Assembly: GCA_964483455.1 (NCBI GenBank)
Contig: CAZACK010000003.1
Span: forward strand, 39,440 to 103,439
Reading direction: 5' to 3'
Length of the DNA stretch: 64,000 bases
Source of the DNA: CAYZJD01 sp964483455
Lineage (GTDB): Bacteria; Acidobacteriota; Terriglobia; Bryobacterales; Bryobacteraceae
Shown here: positions 22,409 to 31,600 of the stretch, piece after piece
Layout of the letters: each line of letters begins with the position of its first letter
Numbering within the stretch: position 1 is the stretch's first letter
Notes under the pieces: model-generated
What the model was told of the DNA's origin: nothing
The model's input: the letters and a program-made list of their open reading frames with translations, nothing else
The model's database searches: none
Position numbers and translations under genes: made by a program

Positions 22409-24349
22409 ATGAGCAGCGTCACCATCAGTCTGCCGGATGGCAGCCGGCGGACGGTGTCCCCCGGCGTCCGCCCTATTGACGTCGCCCGGTCGATCGGCCG
22501 GCGCCTGGCCGAGGATGCGGTCGTGGCGCGCGTGAACGGGCAGCTTCACGATTTGAACCGGCCGATCGAGTCCGACGCCACCCTCGAGATCCTGACGCCC
22601 AAGGACCCCGAAGCCCTCGAGGTCTACCGCCATTCGACCGCCCACCTGATGGCCGCGGCGGTGCTCGAGCTGTTTCCCGAAACGAAGCTCGGCATCGGCC
22701 CGGCCATCGAGAACGGTTTCTACTACGACTTCCAGCGCGACACCCCGTTCACCCCGGAGGACCTCGAGCGGATCGAGGCGAAGATGTGGGAACTCCAGGC
22801 CAAGGACCTCCCCTACGAGCGGAAGCTGTCGTCGAAGGAAGAAGGGCTGAGGAAATACGCCACCCTCGGCGAGCCCATGAAGTGCGAACTCATCGAGGAG
22901 CGCGCCGACGAGGTGTTTTCCGAATACACCCTCGGGCCGCACTTCATCGACTTCTGCCGCGGTCCGCACGTGCCGTCCACCGCGCGGATCAAGGCGTTCA
23001 AGCTCCTGTCCATCGCCGGGGCCTACTGGCGGGGCGACGAGAAGAACCACCGGTTACAGCGGATCTACGGGACCGCGTTCTTCACCCGCAAGGAGCTGGA
23101 GGATTATCTCCGGCAGCTCGAGGAGGCCAAGAAACGCGATCATCGTAAGCTAGGCAAAGAGCTGGACCTGTTTAGCGTACAGGACTTGGCCGGGCCGGGC
23201 CTGATCTTCTTCCACCCGAAGGGCGCCACGGTCCGGAAGATCATCGAAGACTGGATGCGGGACGAGTATATCGCCCGCGGCTATTCGCTGGTGTACACCC
23301 CGCACGTGGCGCGCGCCGAGCTGTGGAAGACCTCGGGCCATTACAATTTCTACGCCGAGAACATGTTTCGGCGGATGGAGCTGGACGATGCCGACTACCA
23401 GCTCAAGCCGATGAACTGTCCGTTCCACATCCTGATCTACAAGGACCGGATGCGCAGCTACCGCGATTTGCCGGTGCGGCTCGGGGAGCTGGGCACGGTC
23501 TACCGCTACGAGCGCTCGGGGGTGATGCACGGCCTGCTGCGGGTGCGCGGGTTCACGCAGGACGACGCGCACATCTTCTGCACCCCGGCGCAAATCGAGG
23601 ACGAGATCGTCGACTGCCTCCAGTTCGCCATGGACGTGCTGAAAACCTTCGGGTTCGATGATTACAAGGCCGAGCTGTCGACCTGGGACGGTGGACGGAG
23701 CGGCAAGTACGACGGCTCGCCCGAGCAGTGGAACCTCGGCGAGACGGCGCTGAAGAAGGCCGCCGAGCGGCTGAGCATGCATATCCGGCTGATGGCCGAC
23801 GAGGCGGCGTTTTACGGGCCGAAGATCGACGTGAAGCTGGTGGATGCGATCGGCCGGCTGTGGCAGCTCTCGACGGTGCAGTTCGACTTCACGCTGCCGC
23901 GGCGGTTCGACCTGGAGTACATCGCCGAGGACGGCAAGGCGCACCAGCCGCTGATGGTGCACCGGGCGCTGTACGGATCGGTGGAGCGGTTCTTCGGGAC
24001 GCTGGTGGAGCACTACGCCGGCGCCTTCCCGGTGTGGCTGGCGCCGGTCCAGGCTGTGGTGCTGCCGATCACGGACCGGCATCTCGATTACGCCCGCCAG
24101 GTCACCGAAAAGCTCAGGGCCGCCGGGCTTCGTGCCGAACTGGACGCCCGCGGGGAGAAGGTCAACTTCAAGATCCGCGAGGCGCAGTTGCAGAAGGTGC
24201 CCTACATGCTCGTGGTCGGCGACCGGGAGGCGCAGAATGGGACGGTCTCGGTGCGCAATCGCCGCCACGGGGACCAGGGCGCGAAGTCGGTGGAGCAGTT
24301 TGTCGGGGAGATCAAGGGACTGATCGAAGCCAAGACCGCCGTCGAATAG
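22409..24349 (+). CDS. thrS: Threonyl-tRNA synthetase
   Basis: A 646-residue class II aminoacyl-tRNA synthetase that charges tRNA-Thr. Domains: TGS (1-60, SVTISLPDGSRRT), editing domain (~65-220; HSTAHLMAAAVLELF has the HxxxH motif, and FCRGPHVPSTARIKAF the Cys-His pair), then the catalytic core with MNCPFHILIYKD (zinc Cys), RYERSGVMHGLLRVRGFTQDDAHIF, LMVHRALYGSVERFFG and the C-terminal anticodon-binding domain (PVWLAPVQAVVLP). All domains are intact. The leader upstream (22381-22408) is duplicated at 20972. It converges with the small kinase gene at 24408. Confidence 0.97.
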   Translation: MSSVTISLPDGSRRTVSPGVRPIDVARSIGRRLAEDAVVARVNGQLHDLNRPIESDATLEILTPKDPEALEVYRHSTAHLMAAAVLELFPETKLGIGPAIENGFYYDFQRDTPFTPEDLERIEAKMWELQAKDLPYERKLSSKEEGLRKYATLGEPMKCELIEERADEVFSEYTLGPHFIDFCRGPHVPSTARIKAFKLLSIAGAYWRGDEKNHRLQRIYGTAFFTRKELEDYLRQLEEAKKRDHRKLGKELDLFSVQDLAGPGLIFFHPKGATVRKIIEDWMRDEYIARGYSLVYTPHVARAELWKTSGHYNFYAENMFRRMELDDADYQLKPMNCPFHILIYKDRMRSYRDLPVRLGELGTVYRYERSGVMHGLLRVRGFTQDDAHIFCTPAQIEDEIVDCLQFAMDVLKTFGFDDYKAELSTWDGGRSGKYDGSPEQWNLGETALKKAAERLSMHIRLMADEAAFYGPKIDVKLVDAIGRLWQLSTVQFDFTLPRRFDLEYIAEDGKAHQPLMVHRALYGSVERFFGTLVEHYAGAFPVWLAPVQAVVLPITDRHLDYARQVTEKLRAAGLRAELDARGEKVNFKIREAQLQKVPYMLVVGDREAQNGTVSVRNRRHGDQGAKSVEQFVGEIKGLIEAKTAVE

Positions 24350-24354
24350 AAACA

Positions 24355-24413
24355 CGGTGACAGGCTACGTAATCCCCATTTCCAGGCGACGAACCTCCCG
24401 TAGCTTGTTACCG
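24355..24413. terminator. Long inverted repeat between convergent thrS and kinase genes
   Basis: CGGTGACAGGCTACG (24355-24369) pairs with CGTAGCTTGTTACCG (24399-24413), 13 of 15 positions matching, around a 29-base loop. There is no T-run, so this is a candidate bidirectional or factor-dependent terminator rather than a classic one. The right arm includes the kinase stop codon. Confidence 0.4.
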
Positions 24414-24902
24414 TTCTAACGCCGCCTCAATCCGGCCCAGCCCTTCCTCTACCGGCCGGGTGCTGTCCACGGCAACCGCACCGGCGGAGAAGACCCACCC
24501 GCGCACCATCTCCTCCACCCGCTGCTCCGTCAAGTCGAGGCCGGGGTGCGTTTCGCGGCGGGCTGCGTGACGAGCGACAGCGACGTGCGCAGGCACGTGG
24601 CACTCCACCACCAGAAGCGGCACGCCGAGCCTGACGGCGATCTGCGCGATCTCGGAACGGTCCTCCTCATGCCCGTAGCAGGCGTCGACGATGACATCCT
24701 GTCCGCGAGCGGCCAGCAGTTCGGCGGCCAGGTGCATCGCACGGTAGGCGATCCGGCGGTCGTCCCGGGTATGGGCTGATTCCGGCAGCAGGCGGACCCG
24801 GATTGCGTCCATCTCGAGGTGGACCATGTTGCGCCTGGCGGCAAGCGCTTCCCCAATCCACGACTTGCCCGAGCAGGGCGGGCCGGAGACGACCACGATC
24901 AT
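24408..24902 (-). CDS. Small P-loop kinase (AAA/zeta-toxin-like), unknown substrate
   Basis: A 164-residue single-domain ATP-binding protein. VVVSGPPCSGKSWIGEALAA is the Walker A region and HLEMDAIRVRLLP the strand with the catalytic Asp position; DVIVDACYGHEEDR and PLLVVECHVPAHVAVARHAA complete the nucleotide-kinase-like core, and RHAARRETHPG may be the lid. Members of this group phosphorylate small molecules, sugars or antibiotics, or are simply unassigned. The ATG at 24902 overlaps the TGA of the penicillin acylase gene (ATGA), so it is translated after that gene. The open frame extends upstream but that part is antisense to nothing useful and shadows the acylase. Function is not assigned. 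Confidence 0.75.
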   Translation of the reverse strand: MIVVVSGPPCSGKSWIGEALAARRNMVHLEMDAIRVRLLPESAHTRDDRRIAYRAMHLAAELLAARGQDVIVDACYGHEEDRSEIAQIAVRLGVPLLVVECHVPAHVAVARHAARRETHPGLDLTEQRVEEMVRGWVFSAGAVAVDSTRPVEEGLGRIEAALER

Positions 24903-27124
24903 GGCGTTTCCGGAACAACAGCCAGCACGTCTTTCGCATCGACTTTGAGGAACTGCATCGGAAAACTGCTTCCGGTGTAATACGCCCGCCACTGGTCGCG
25001 ATAGTGCGACGACAGCACCTGGCCGGACTGGCCGGTGGTGATGTTCTGGAAGGACCGGTCGAGGTCGGAGAAATCGACGACCATCCGCATGGACGGGCCG
25101 AGAAACCGGGCGCGGAGGATCTGCTTCACTGTGGTCGGGCCACCGCTCATCGGCACGGGCCCGATGTTGAAGTAGCGTCCGATCAGCGGAAGCCGGCCGA
25201 TAACCGGATTGGGCAGGAACAGCCGGTGATACCGGCCGTAGTCCCACTTCGTGACGTCGCGGCCTTGCGTCCGACGGCCTTCCTCGAGTGCTGCGGCCAG
25301 GCTTCGGAGCAGAAGTTGGTCGTAATCGCCGAACCAGTCCGAGGACCGGCTCCGGATCAGGGTCTCGACCACCGCCGGCGCGCTCTCAAACTCGTAGAGC
25401 GTGCCTTTGCCCGGAGCAGCGCGCTCGACAATCGCCCGGAGCAAGTGCTCGTAGAGCAACGTAGCAATCATTGGAGCGGCGGCGCCGGTCCGCAACTGGC
25501 CATCCCAGTCGCGAAGCAGATTGACCGCCGCCGTCATCTCGCCTCCACCGATGCCGCGCCTCGCGTGAGCGGCCGCCACCTCGCGGGCCAGAAAGTGGTG
25601 GACGGCGGAGTACACGTCGGTCTGAAGCGCCAGCATCTCCTCCGGCTTCCAACCCCGGCGCGAGCCGAGGCGCGTCCGAATCTGCCGGGCCCGGTACGGC
25701 GACGCGAAGTTGCCGCTGACGCGGTAAGGGTAGCCTGCGGGAAACGGATTCTGGTTCGCGCTGACGATCATCCCGGAGGCGGGGTTGTGCACGTACGGCA
25801 GTTGCTCGAACGGGATGAAGCCCGCCCATTCTTGCTGGCCGGACACGCCGTCGGCGGGCAGGTTGCCCTGGTAGTTCTTTCGGATCGGCAGCTTTCCGGC
25901 GGCCTGGTAGCCGATGTTGCCATCGATGTCGGCGTAGACGAAGTTCTGCGCCGGGCCCGGGTATCGCGCCAGCGCGGCGCGGAACTCCCGCCAGTCGCGC
26001 GCCCGGTTGACGTCGGGAAACGGGTAGTGGAACTGGCCCTTCTCGGCGGCGATCCAACGCAGCGATTCGAAGTAGGCGCCGGAGGGCCGGAACGACCAGC
26101 CGTGGCGTGTGATCCAGTTGCCGGCTTCGACGTGCCGCTCGCCTTTGACCCGGATCAGCTCGCGCTCGAAGGCGGCCTGCTCGGCGCGGCCCTGGAAGAG
26201 ATAGCGGCCGGTGGCGGCTTCGAGCCGTTCGTCATACAGGTCCATGACATCGAACTGGAGGTTCGTCGCGCCCCAAGCGATGCGGTCATTATGGCCGATG
26301 AGGACGCCGGGAAGGCCGGGCAGCGAGACGCCGGTGACATTCAGACCCGGCGCCTTAAGGTGGATCATGTACCAGGCGGAGGGGAGCGAGTATTCCAGGT
26401 GCGGGTCGCTCGCGAGGATCGGATGCCCGCTCGCCGTGAGGCTTCCGGAAACGGCCCAGGCGTTGGAGCCGGGCCGCACGTCGCCGCCGGCGCGAACCGG
26501 GAAGAGGAATTCGATTTTGTCCCGGTCGCCGCCTTTCAGCATCTCCGCCCTCTGGGCCTCGGTCTTCCAGGACTTGGTGAGCGTGTAGGTCAACTGCATG
26601 GCCGCGGCGAGGGAGTCGGCGACCGTCCAGGGTCTCGGGTCGTAGCGCAGCAGGGTGAATTCGAGCGGCAGCCGGCCGCGGTTCTGCTCAATGTAGAAGT
26701 TGACTCCGCGGGCGTAGGCGGCGAAGACGGCCGTGTCGGCGGCGGTCAGTTCCCGCGCGTGCTGTTCGGCCAGCCGGCGGAGACGCAGTCGCCGCGCCTC
26801 GCGGTCCGATTCGAGCGCCGCTTTGCCGACGACTTCGGCCAGCTCGCCCGAGGCCAGGCGCCGGATGGCGTCCATCTGGAAGAGGCGGTCCTGGGCGGTC
26901 ACGAAACCCTGAAGGAACCACGCGTCCTCCTCGGAGGCGGCGGCAACGTGAGGAACACCGAGCGAGTCGCGGGATATCGTGGCCGGCGCCGTCACCGGCG
27001 CGGCAAGGGACCCGGACGTCTCGGGCAGTGGCCGCCAGGCGAACCAATACGCACAGCCCACAAAGACGACAAGCGCCGCCGCGATCCCCAAGTTAAGATA
27101 TTTGAGAATCCGACGGGAGAGCAC
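24899..27124 (-). CDS. Penicillin acylase family (Ntn-hydrolase, S45) enzyme
   Basis: A 741-residue enzyme from GTG 27124, which begins with an uncleaved signal-anchor (LNLGIAAALVVFVGCAYWF). The alpha region has DSLGVPHVAAASEEDAWF and GFVTAQDRLFQMDAIRR. The autocleavage site with the nucleophile is RPGSNAWAVSG, with Ser220 as the probable N-terminal nucleophile after processing. The beta chain carries DPHLEYSLPSAWYMIHL, LPGLPGVLIGHNDRIAWG and ASGMIVSANQNPF. These enzymes hydrolyse amide bonds of beta-lactams or acyl-homoserine lactones; natural substrates vary. It is divergent from the CorC gene with 47 bases between starts. A longer start at 27232 would overlap the divergent gene and is not preferred. 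Confidence 0.9.
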   Translation of the reverse strand: MLSRRILKYLNLGIAAALVVFVGCAYWFAWRPLPETSGSLAAPVTAPATISRDSLGVPHVAAASEEDAWFLQGFVTAQDRLFQMDAIRRLASGELAEVVGKAALESDREARRLRLRRLAEQHARELTAADTAVFAAYARGVNFYIEQNRGRLPLEFTLLRYDPRPWTVADSLAAAMQLTYTLTKSWKTEAQRAEMLKGGDRDKIEFLFPVRAGGDVRPGSNAWAVSGSLTASGHPILASDPHLEYSLPSAWYMIHLKAPGLNVTGVSLPGLPGVLIGHNDRIAWGATNLQFDVMDLYDERLEAATGRYLFQGRAEQAAFERELIRVKGERHVEAGNWITRHGWSFRPSGAYFESLRWIAAEKGQFHYPFPDVNRARDWREFRAALARYPGPAQNFVYADIDGNIGYQAAGKLPIRKNYQGNLPADGVSGQQEWAGFIPFEQLPYVHNPASGMIVSANQNPFPAGYPYRVSGNFASPYRARQIRTRLGSRRGWKPEEMLALQTDVYSAVHHFLAREVAAAHARRGIGGGEMTAAVNLLRDWDGQLRTGAAAPMIATLLYEHLLRAIVERAAPGKGTLYEFESAPAVVETLIRSRSSDWFGDYDQLLLRSLAAALEEGRRTQGRDVTKWDYGRYHRLFLPNPVIGRLPLIGRYFNIGPVPMSGGPTTVKQILRARFLGPSMRMVVDFSDLDRSFQNITTGQSGQVLSSHYRDQWRAYYTGSSFPMQFLKVDAKDVLAVVPETP

Positions 27125-27171
27125 TTCGCAATTGTACTGGACAGCCACGGGTTGAGGCCCGCGGCGGGCAG

Positions 27172-28527
27172 GTGATCCCTGTCCCACCCATGGACGAGAT
27201 TTATTACGGCTATCGGTTCCTGCTGCTGGCATTGATCATCGGGGCGAACGCCTTCTTCGCGGGCGCCGAGGTCGCACTGGTCAGTGTGCGGCCGTCGCGG
27301 CTCCGGGAGCTGGCGGCCGAAGGCGCGGTCGGGGCGCAGGCGGCGCTGAGCCTGTTGGCGAACCCCGAGCGGCTGCTCTCTGTGGTTCAGGTCGGCGTTA
27401 CCCTGGCCAGTCTCGGGCTTGGCTGGGCCGGCGAAGACACGCTCTTCCGCTTCCTGGTCGGCTTGTTTCACCCGATCCTGACCGCCGCCACCGAGAAGGC
27501 TCTTCATGCGCTCAGCTTCGCGCTCGCTTTCCTGGTCATGACCTTCTTTCATGTGGTGGTAGGGGAGGTAGTGCCAAAGAACCTGGCGATTGAGAAGGCG
27601 GACCGGCTGGCGGTACTGGTGGCGCCGGCGCTGCTCGTCTTCTACCGGATCTCCGAGCCGTTCGTGTATGTGATCGAGCGGTCGGCGGCGTTCCTCTCGA
27701 AGCTGCTGGGGCTGCGCGGCGAGACGCGGGGCGGCGGGCATTCCACCGAGGAGCTGAAGCTGATCGTGAGTTCCAGCCGCGGGCACGGCGGCGTGCCGAA
27801 GTTCGAGGAGGACGCCATCCACCGCATCCTGGACTTGCAGGACCTGGCCGTGCGGGAGATCATGGTGCCGCGCAACGACATCGTCTCCGTGTCGCTGGAT
27901 GCCACTCTCGATGAAATCGTCCGTGTGATGCAGGAGCACCAGTTCTCGCGGGTCCCGGTCTACGAGGAGCGCCCGGAGCAGATCGTCGGAGTGCTGCACT
28001 ACAAGGACCTGCTGCGGCTTCGGGAGGAGTGGCTGGCCGCCGGCCCGGCGCGACGACAGACGCTGAAGTACCGCCTGCGGTCCCTGTTGCGGAAGCCGCT
28101 GTTCGTGCCGGAGACGAAGCCGCTGAACCAGATGGTGGACGAGTTCCGCCAGAGCCGGTCGCACATGGCGATGGTGGTGGACGAGTTCGGCACGATTGTC
28201 GGGCTGGTGACGCTGGAGGACGTGTTCGAGCAGGTGTTCGGGGAAATCGAGGACGAGCACGACGTGGCCCGGCAGGCGCCGGCGCTGGAGGCGCACGTGC
28301 TCCAGGTCGAGGGAACAACCTCCATCCGCGACCTGGAAACCCAGCACGGAATCGAGTTGCCCGTGGACGCCGGTTTCGAGACCCTGGCGGGCTTCATTCT
28401 CTATCGGCTCGGCACGATTCCCAAGCAGGGGGACGCCGTGGAGCACGGGGGAAGGCGGTTCGTTGTGCTAGAGATGGACCGGAACCGGATCGCGCAGGTC
28501 AGGATCGACAGGAGGGCCGGGCCCTGA
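27172..28527 (+). CDS. CNNM/CorC/HlyC-type membrane protein (DUF21-CBS-CBS-CorC_HlyC)
   Basis: A 451-residue protein. Residues ~10-210 are the DUF21 membrane domain with about four helices (FLLLALIIGANAFFAGAEVA, VVQVGVTLASLGLGWAG, LSFALAFLVMTFFHVVVGEV, LAVLVAPALLVFY). Two CBS domains follow (VREIMVPRNDIVSVSLDATL and SHMAMVVDEFGTIVGLVTLE), then the CorC_HlyC domain (DLETQHGIELPVDAGFETLA). Family members are implicated in magnesium or cobalt efflux; the haemolysin name is historical. A GTG start at 27172 is listed; an in-frame ATG lies at 27190. Neither has a strong ribosome binding site. Divergent from the acylase operon. Confidence 0.9.
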   Translation: MIPVPPMDEIYYGYRFLLLALIIGANAFFAGAEVALVSVRPSRLRELAAEGAVGAQAALSLLANPERLLSVVQVGVTLASLGLGWAGEDTLFRFLVGLFHPILTAATEKALHALSFALAFLVMTFFHVVVGEVVPKNLAIEKADRLAVLVAPALLVFYRISEPFVYVIERSAAFLSKLLGLRGETRGGGHSTEELKLIVSSSRGHGGVPKFEEDAIHRILDLQDLAVREIMVPRNDIVSVSLDATLDEIVRVMQEHQFSRVPVYEERPEQIVGVLHYKDLLRLREEWLAAGPARRQTLKYRLRSLLRKPLFVPETKPLNQMVDEFRQSRSHMAMVVDEFGTIVGLVTLEDVFEQVFGEIEDEHDVARQAPALEAHVLQVEGTTSIRDLETQHGIELPVDAGFETLAGFILYRLGTIPKQGDAVEHGGRRFVVLEMDRNRIAQVRIDRRAGP

Positions 28528-28625
28528 TCTGGGCGGCGTGTAAACTCTCGAGAACATCCCTGCGATCCTATTAATTCGCAGAAAACAAAGGCGGTTACGG
28601 TATTCCCGATTTCCTCGGAAAGCCC

Positions 28626-28655
28626 TTGACACAACCCCTGCTACGGCTATATTAT
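28626..28655 (+). promoter_or_regulatory. Strong predicted sigma70-type promoter of Oar-like receptor 1
   Basis: Consensus TTGACA at 28626-28631, a 16-base spacer, then TATATT at 28648-28653 (or TATTAT at 28650-28655 with an 18-base spacer). It lies ~35 bases before the receptor start and is the best consensus promoter in the window. Confidence 0.65.
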
Positions 28656-28689
28656 TGCTCCAGCGATTGTTTTGCTAACAGGGGGTAGA

Positions 28690-31600
28690 GTGAACGGAAT
28701 GGAAAAAACGCAGAGCAGGATATTTATCTTCGTACTGGCGCTGGCGCTCATGACCGGTACGGCTCTGGCTCAGTTCCGCAGCACGATCAGCGGAACGGTG
28801 CTGGACCCGAACAACGCGCCGGTGCCAAACGCAGAAGTGTCGGTCACCAACACAGACACCGGCACAACGGCAAACACCACGTCCGGGCCGGACGGGCTAT
28901 ATTCGTTCCCGAACCTGATCACGGGCACCTACGAGCTGAAGGCCTCTGCCACTGGATTCCGGCCGTTTGTGCAGCGCGGCATCACGCTCACGTTGAACCA
29001 ACTGGTGCGCCTGGACGTGAAGCTCGAACTTGGTACGGTGGAACAATCCATCGAGGTGGTGGCGGACGCCTCGCCGCTGAACTTCGAGAACGCCACCCGG
29101 CAGGAAGGCGTGGCGCCGGAAACCATCAATGACCTTCCGCTGATCGTGAGCGGTTCCCCGCGCAACGCCGCGCAGTTCGCGGTGCTGCTGCCGGGCGTCT
29201 CGACCGGTGGAACGAATAACGCCTTCGACGCCCGCATCAACGGCGGCTTGCAGTCGGGCGACGAAGCCATCATGGACGGCGTCAGCATGCAGCAGGGCAC
29301 GATGTCCCAGACGGGCATGATCTCGTTCTGGGACTTCCGCATGACGCCCGACATGATCAGCGAATTCAAAGTGCTGACGGCGAACTACGAGCCGCAGTAC
29401 GGCTCGACGACGTCGGCCAACATCATGGTGACGACCAGGAGCGGGACGAACGATTTCCACGGGTCGCTGTATGAGTACCACCGCAACACGAACCTGAACG
29501 CGCGGCAGTTCGGCGCCGACAAGCGACCGAAGGATCTCGAACACGATTTCGGCGGGGCCATCGGCGGGCCGGTGAAGCTTCCGATCGCCTGGTCGAGCTG
29601 GATGAAGAACTACTTTTACACGAATTGGGAGAAGTTCTACATTCGCGGCGGCGTGAACCGGCCGACGCTGACGATCCCGTCGCTGAAGCAGCGGGCCGGC
29701 GATTTCACTGACTGGCGCGACGACACAGGCGCCCTGATCCCGATCTTCGATCCGAGCTCGACGCGTATCGTGGGTGGAGAGATCGTACGGGACCAGTTCC
29801 AGTGCGGCGGCGTGCAGAACGTGATCTGCCCGTCGCAGTTCGCCAACTCGCTAGCCCTGGCGTGGTTCAAGTACCTGCCGCAACCGACCAACGACAAGCC
29901 GCTGAACAACTACCTGGTGCCGCAGCCGGTACCGGATACCATCCTCGGCGACGCGTTGCACGGCCTGATCAAGATCGACACGTACATTGCCGACAAACAC
30001 CATATTGCGGCCACGTACTGGCATCAGTGGGCGCCGCCCAAGTTCGCCACTACGCTGCCGATCGAGATCGCCAACGAAAACCTGTCCAAGCCGCAGGACT
30101 CGATCATCGAGCGAATCAATTACGACTACACGATTTCGCCGACGGTGTTGAACCATTTCGCGTTTGGGTACTTGAACCGGAACGAGGGGTACGGCGTGCT
30201 GAACGCGGAGTCAGTGGACCTGCTCCCCAGGATCCCGGGTGTGCCGGACAACACCCGATACCCGCCGGCCATCGATTTCTCGGACGGCTTCGCCGGTTTC
30301 GGGGCCTCCGACGGCATTAACACCGGCAACAAGACGACGCGGCCGGCTTACGTGGCCAACGACTTGGTGACATGGGTGAAAGGCAAGCACACCTGGAAGT
30401 TCGGCGGCGAGTACCGAAACATCGGCCAAAACTTCCACACCGACGGCAACCTGTCGGGGAGCTTCTGGTTCGATCGTGGAGCGACCCAGATCCGCGGCAT
30501 CAACAGCGGCAATCCGATTGCCAGCTTCCTGCTGGAGCAGGTAGCCAGCGCCAGCGCTGCCTTCCGGACGGTCAGCGCGTGGTATATGCGTGCCGACGCT
30601 TTCATCTGGCACGTGGGCGACACTTGGAAGGCGACTCCAAAGCTGACGCTGAACCTCGGCCTTCGTTGGGACATGTTCCGGCCGACGGCGGAAAAGTACA
30701 ACCGGCTGTCGTTCTTCGACCCGATCGGCGCCAACCCGGCGGCGGGCGGCCGTCCCGGCCGGCTCGCCTTTGCCGGCAGCGATTACGGCGCGGCCAGCTT
30801 CGGCAGCCGGCGTCCGGAGGAGACCTTCAAGAAGGGCTTCGGCCCGAGGATTGGAATCGCCTACGCGGTCAACGACAAGACGGTAGTCCGCACGGGCTAC
30901 GGGATCTTCTACACCCAGGCGTTCTACCCGAACTGGGGCGGCGGCGGGAACCTCGACGGGTTCAACGCCGATATTTCGTTCGGCAGCACGCAAGGTGGCC
31001 TGGTGCCGGCGTTCGACTTGAGTGACGGCTTCCCCGCCGTCCCGGCCGACCAATTGCCGCCGTTTATCGACGCAGGCTTCCGGAACGGCCGCGGGACGCT
31101 GTATCGCCCATTCGACGCCAACCGGCTGACCTACTCGCAGCAATGGAACCTGTCCATTGAACGGCAACTCGGTGCGGACATATTGGTCAGCACCGCTTAC
31201 GTCGGCACGAAAGGGACGCGGCTGCCTTCGCAGTTGGTGCCGCTCAACGCGCTCGATCCGCGGTACCTGTCGATGGGCAATCAACTGTTCGACGAGTTCG
31301 CGCCCGGGCAGGACACGCTGAACGGGGTGGCGGCGCCTTATCCGGGTTGGGCGCAGCAACTGCTCGACGCCGGATGCGGCCCGTCGGTGGCGCAGGCGCT
31401 GCTGCCGTATCCGCAGTTTTGCAGCGCCTTGTTCGGGCTGAATGAGAACGCAGGCAACTCGACGTATCACTCGTTCCAGGCCAAGGTCGAAAAGCGATTC
31501 TCGCAGGGCACCTACCTGCTGGCGGCGTACACGCTGTCCAAGCTGATCACCGACGCCGGGCACGTGGATCCGGAAGCGCTGACCTGGAGCGGCCTGTCGG

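Noticed and set aside
24803..27175. A plus-strand open frame of ~790 codons
   Set aside because: Antisense to the penicillin acylase, which has its nucleophile and conserved blocks in the minus frame.
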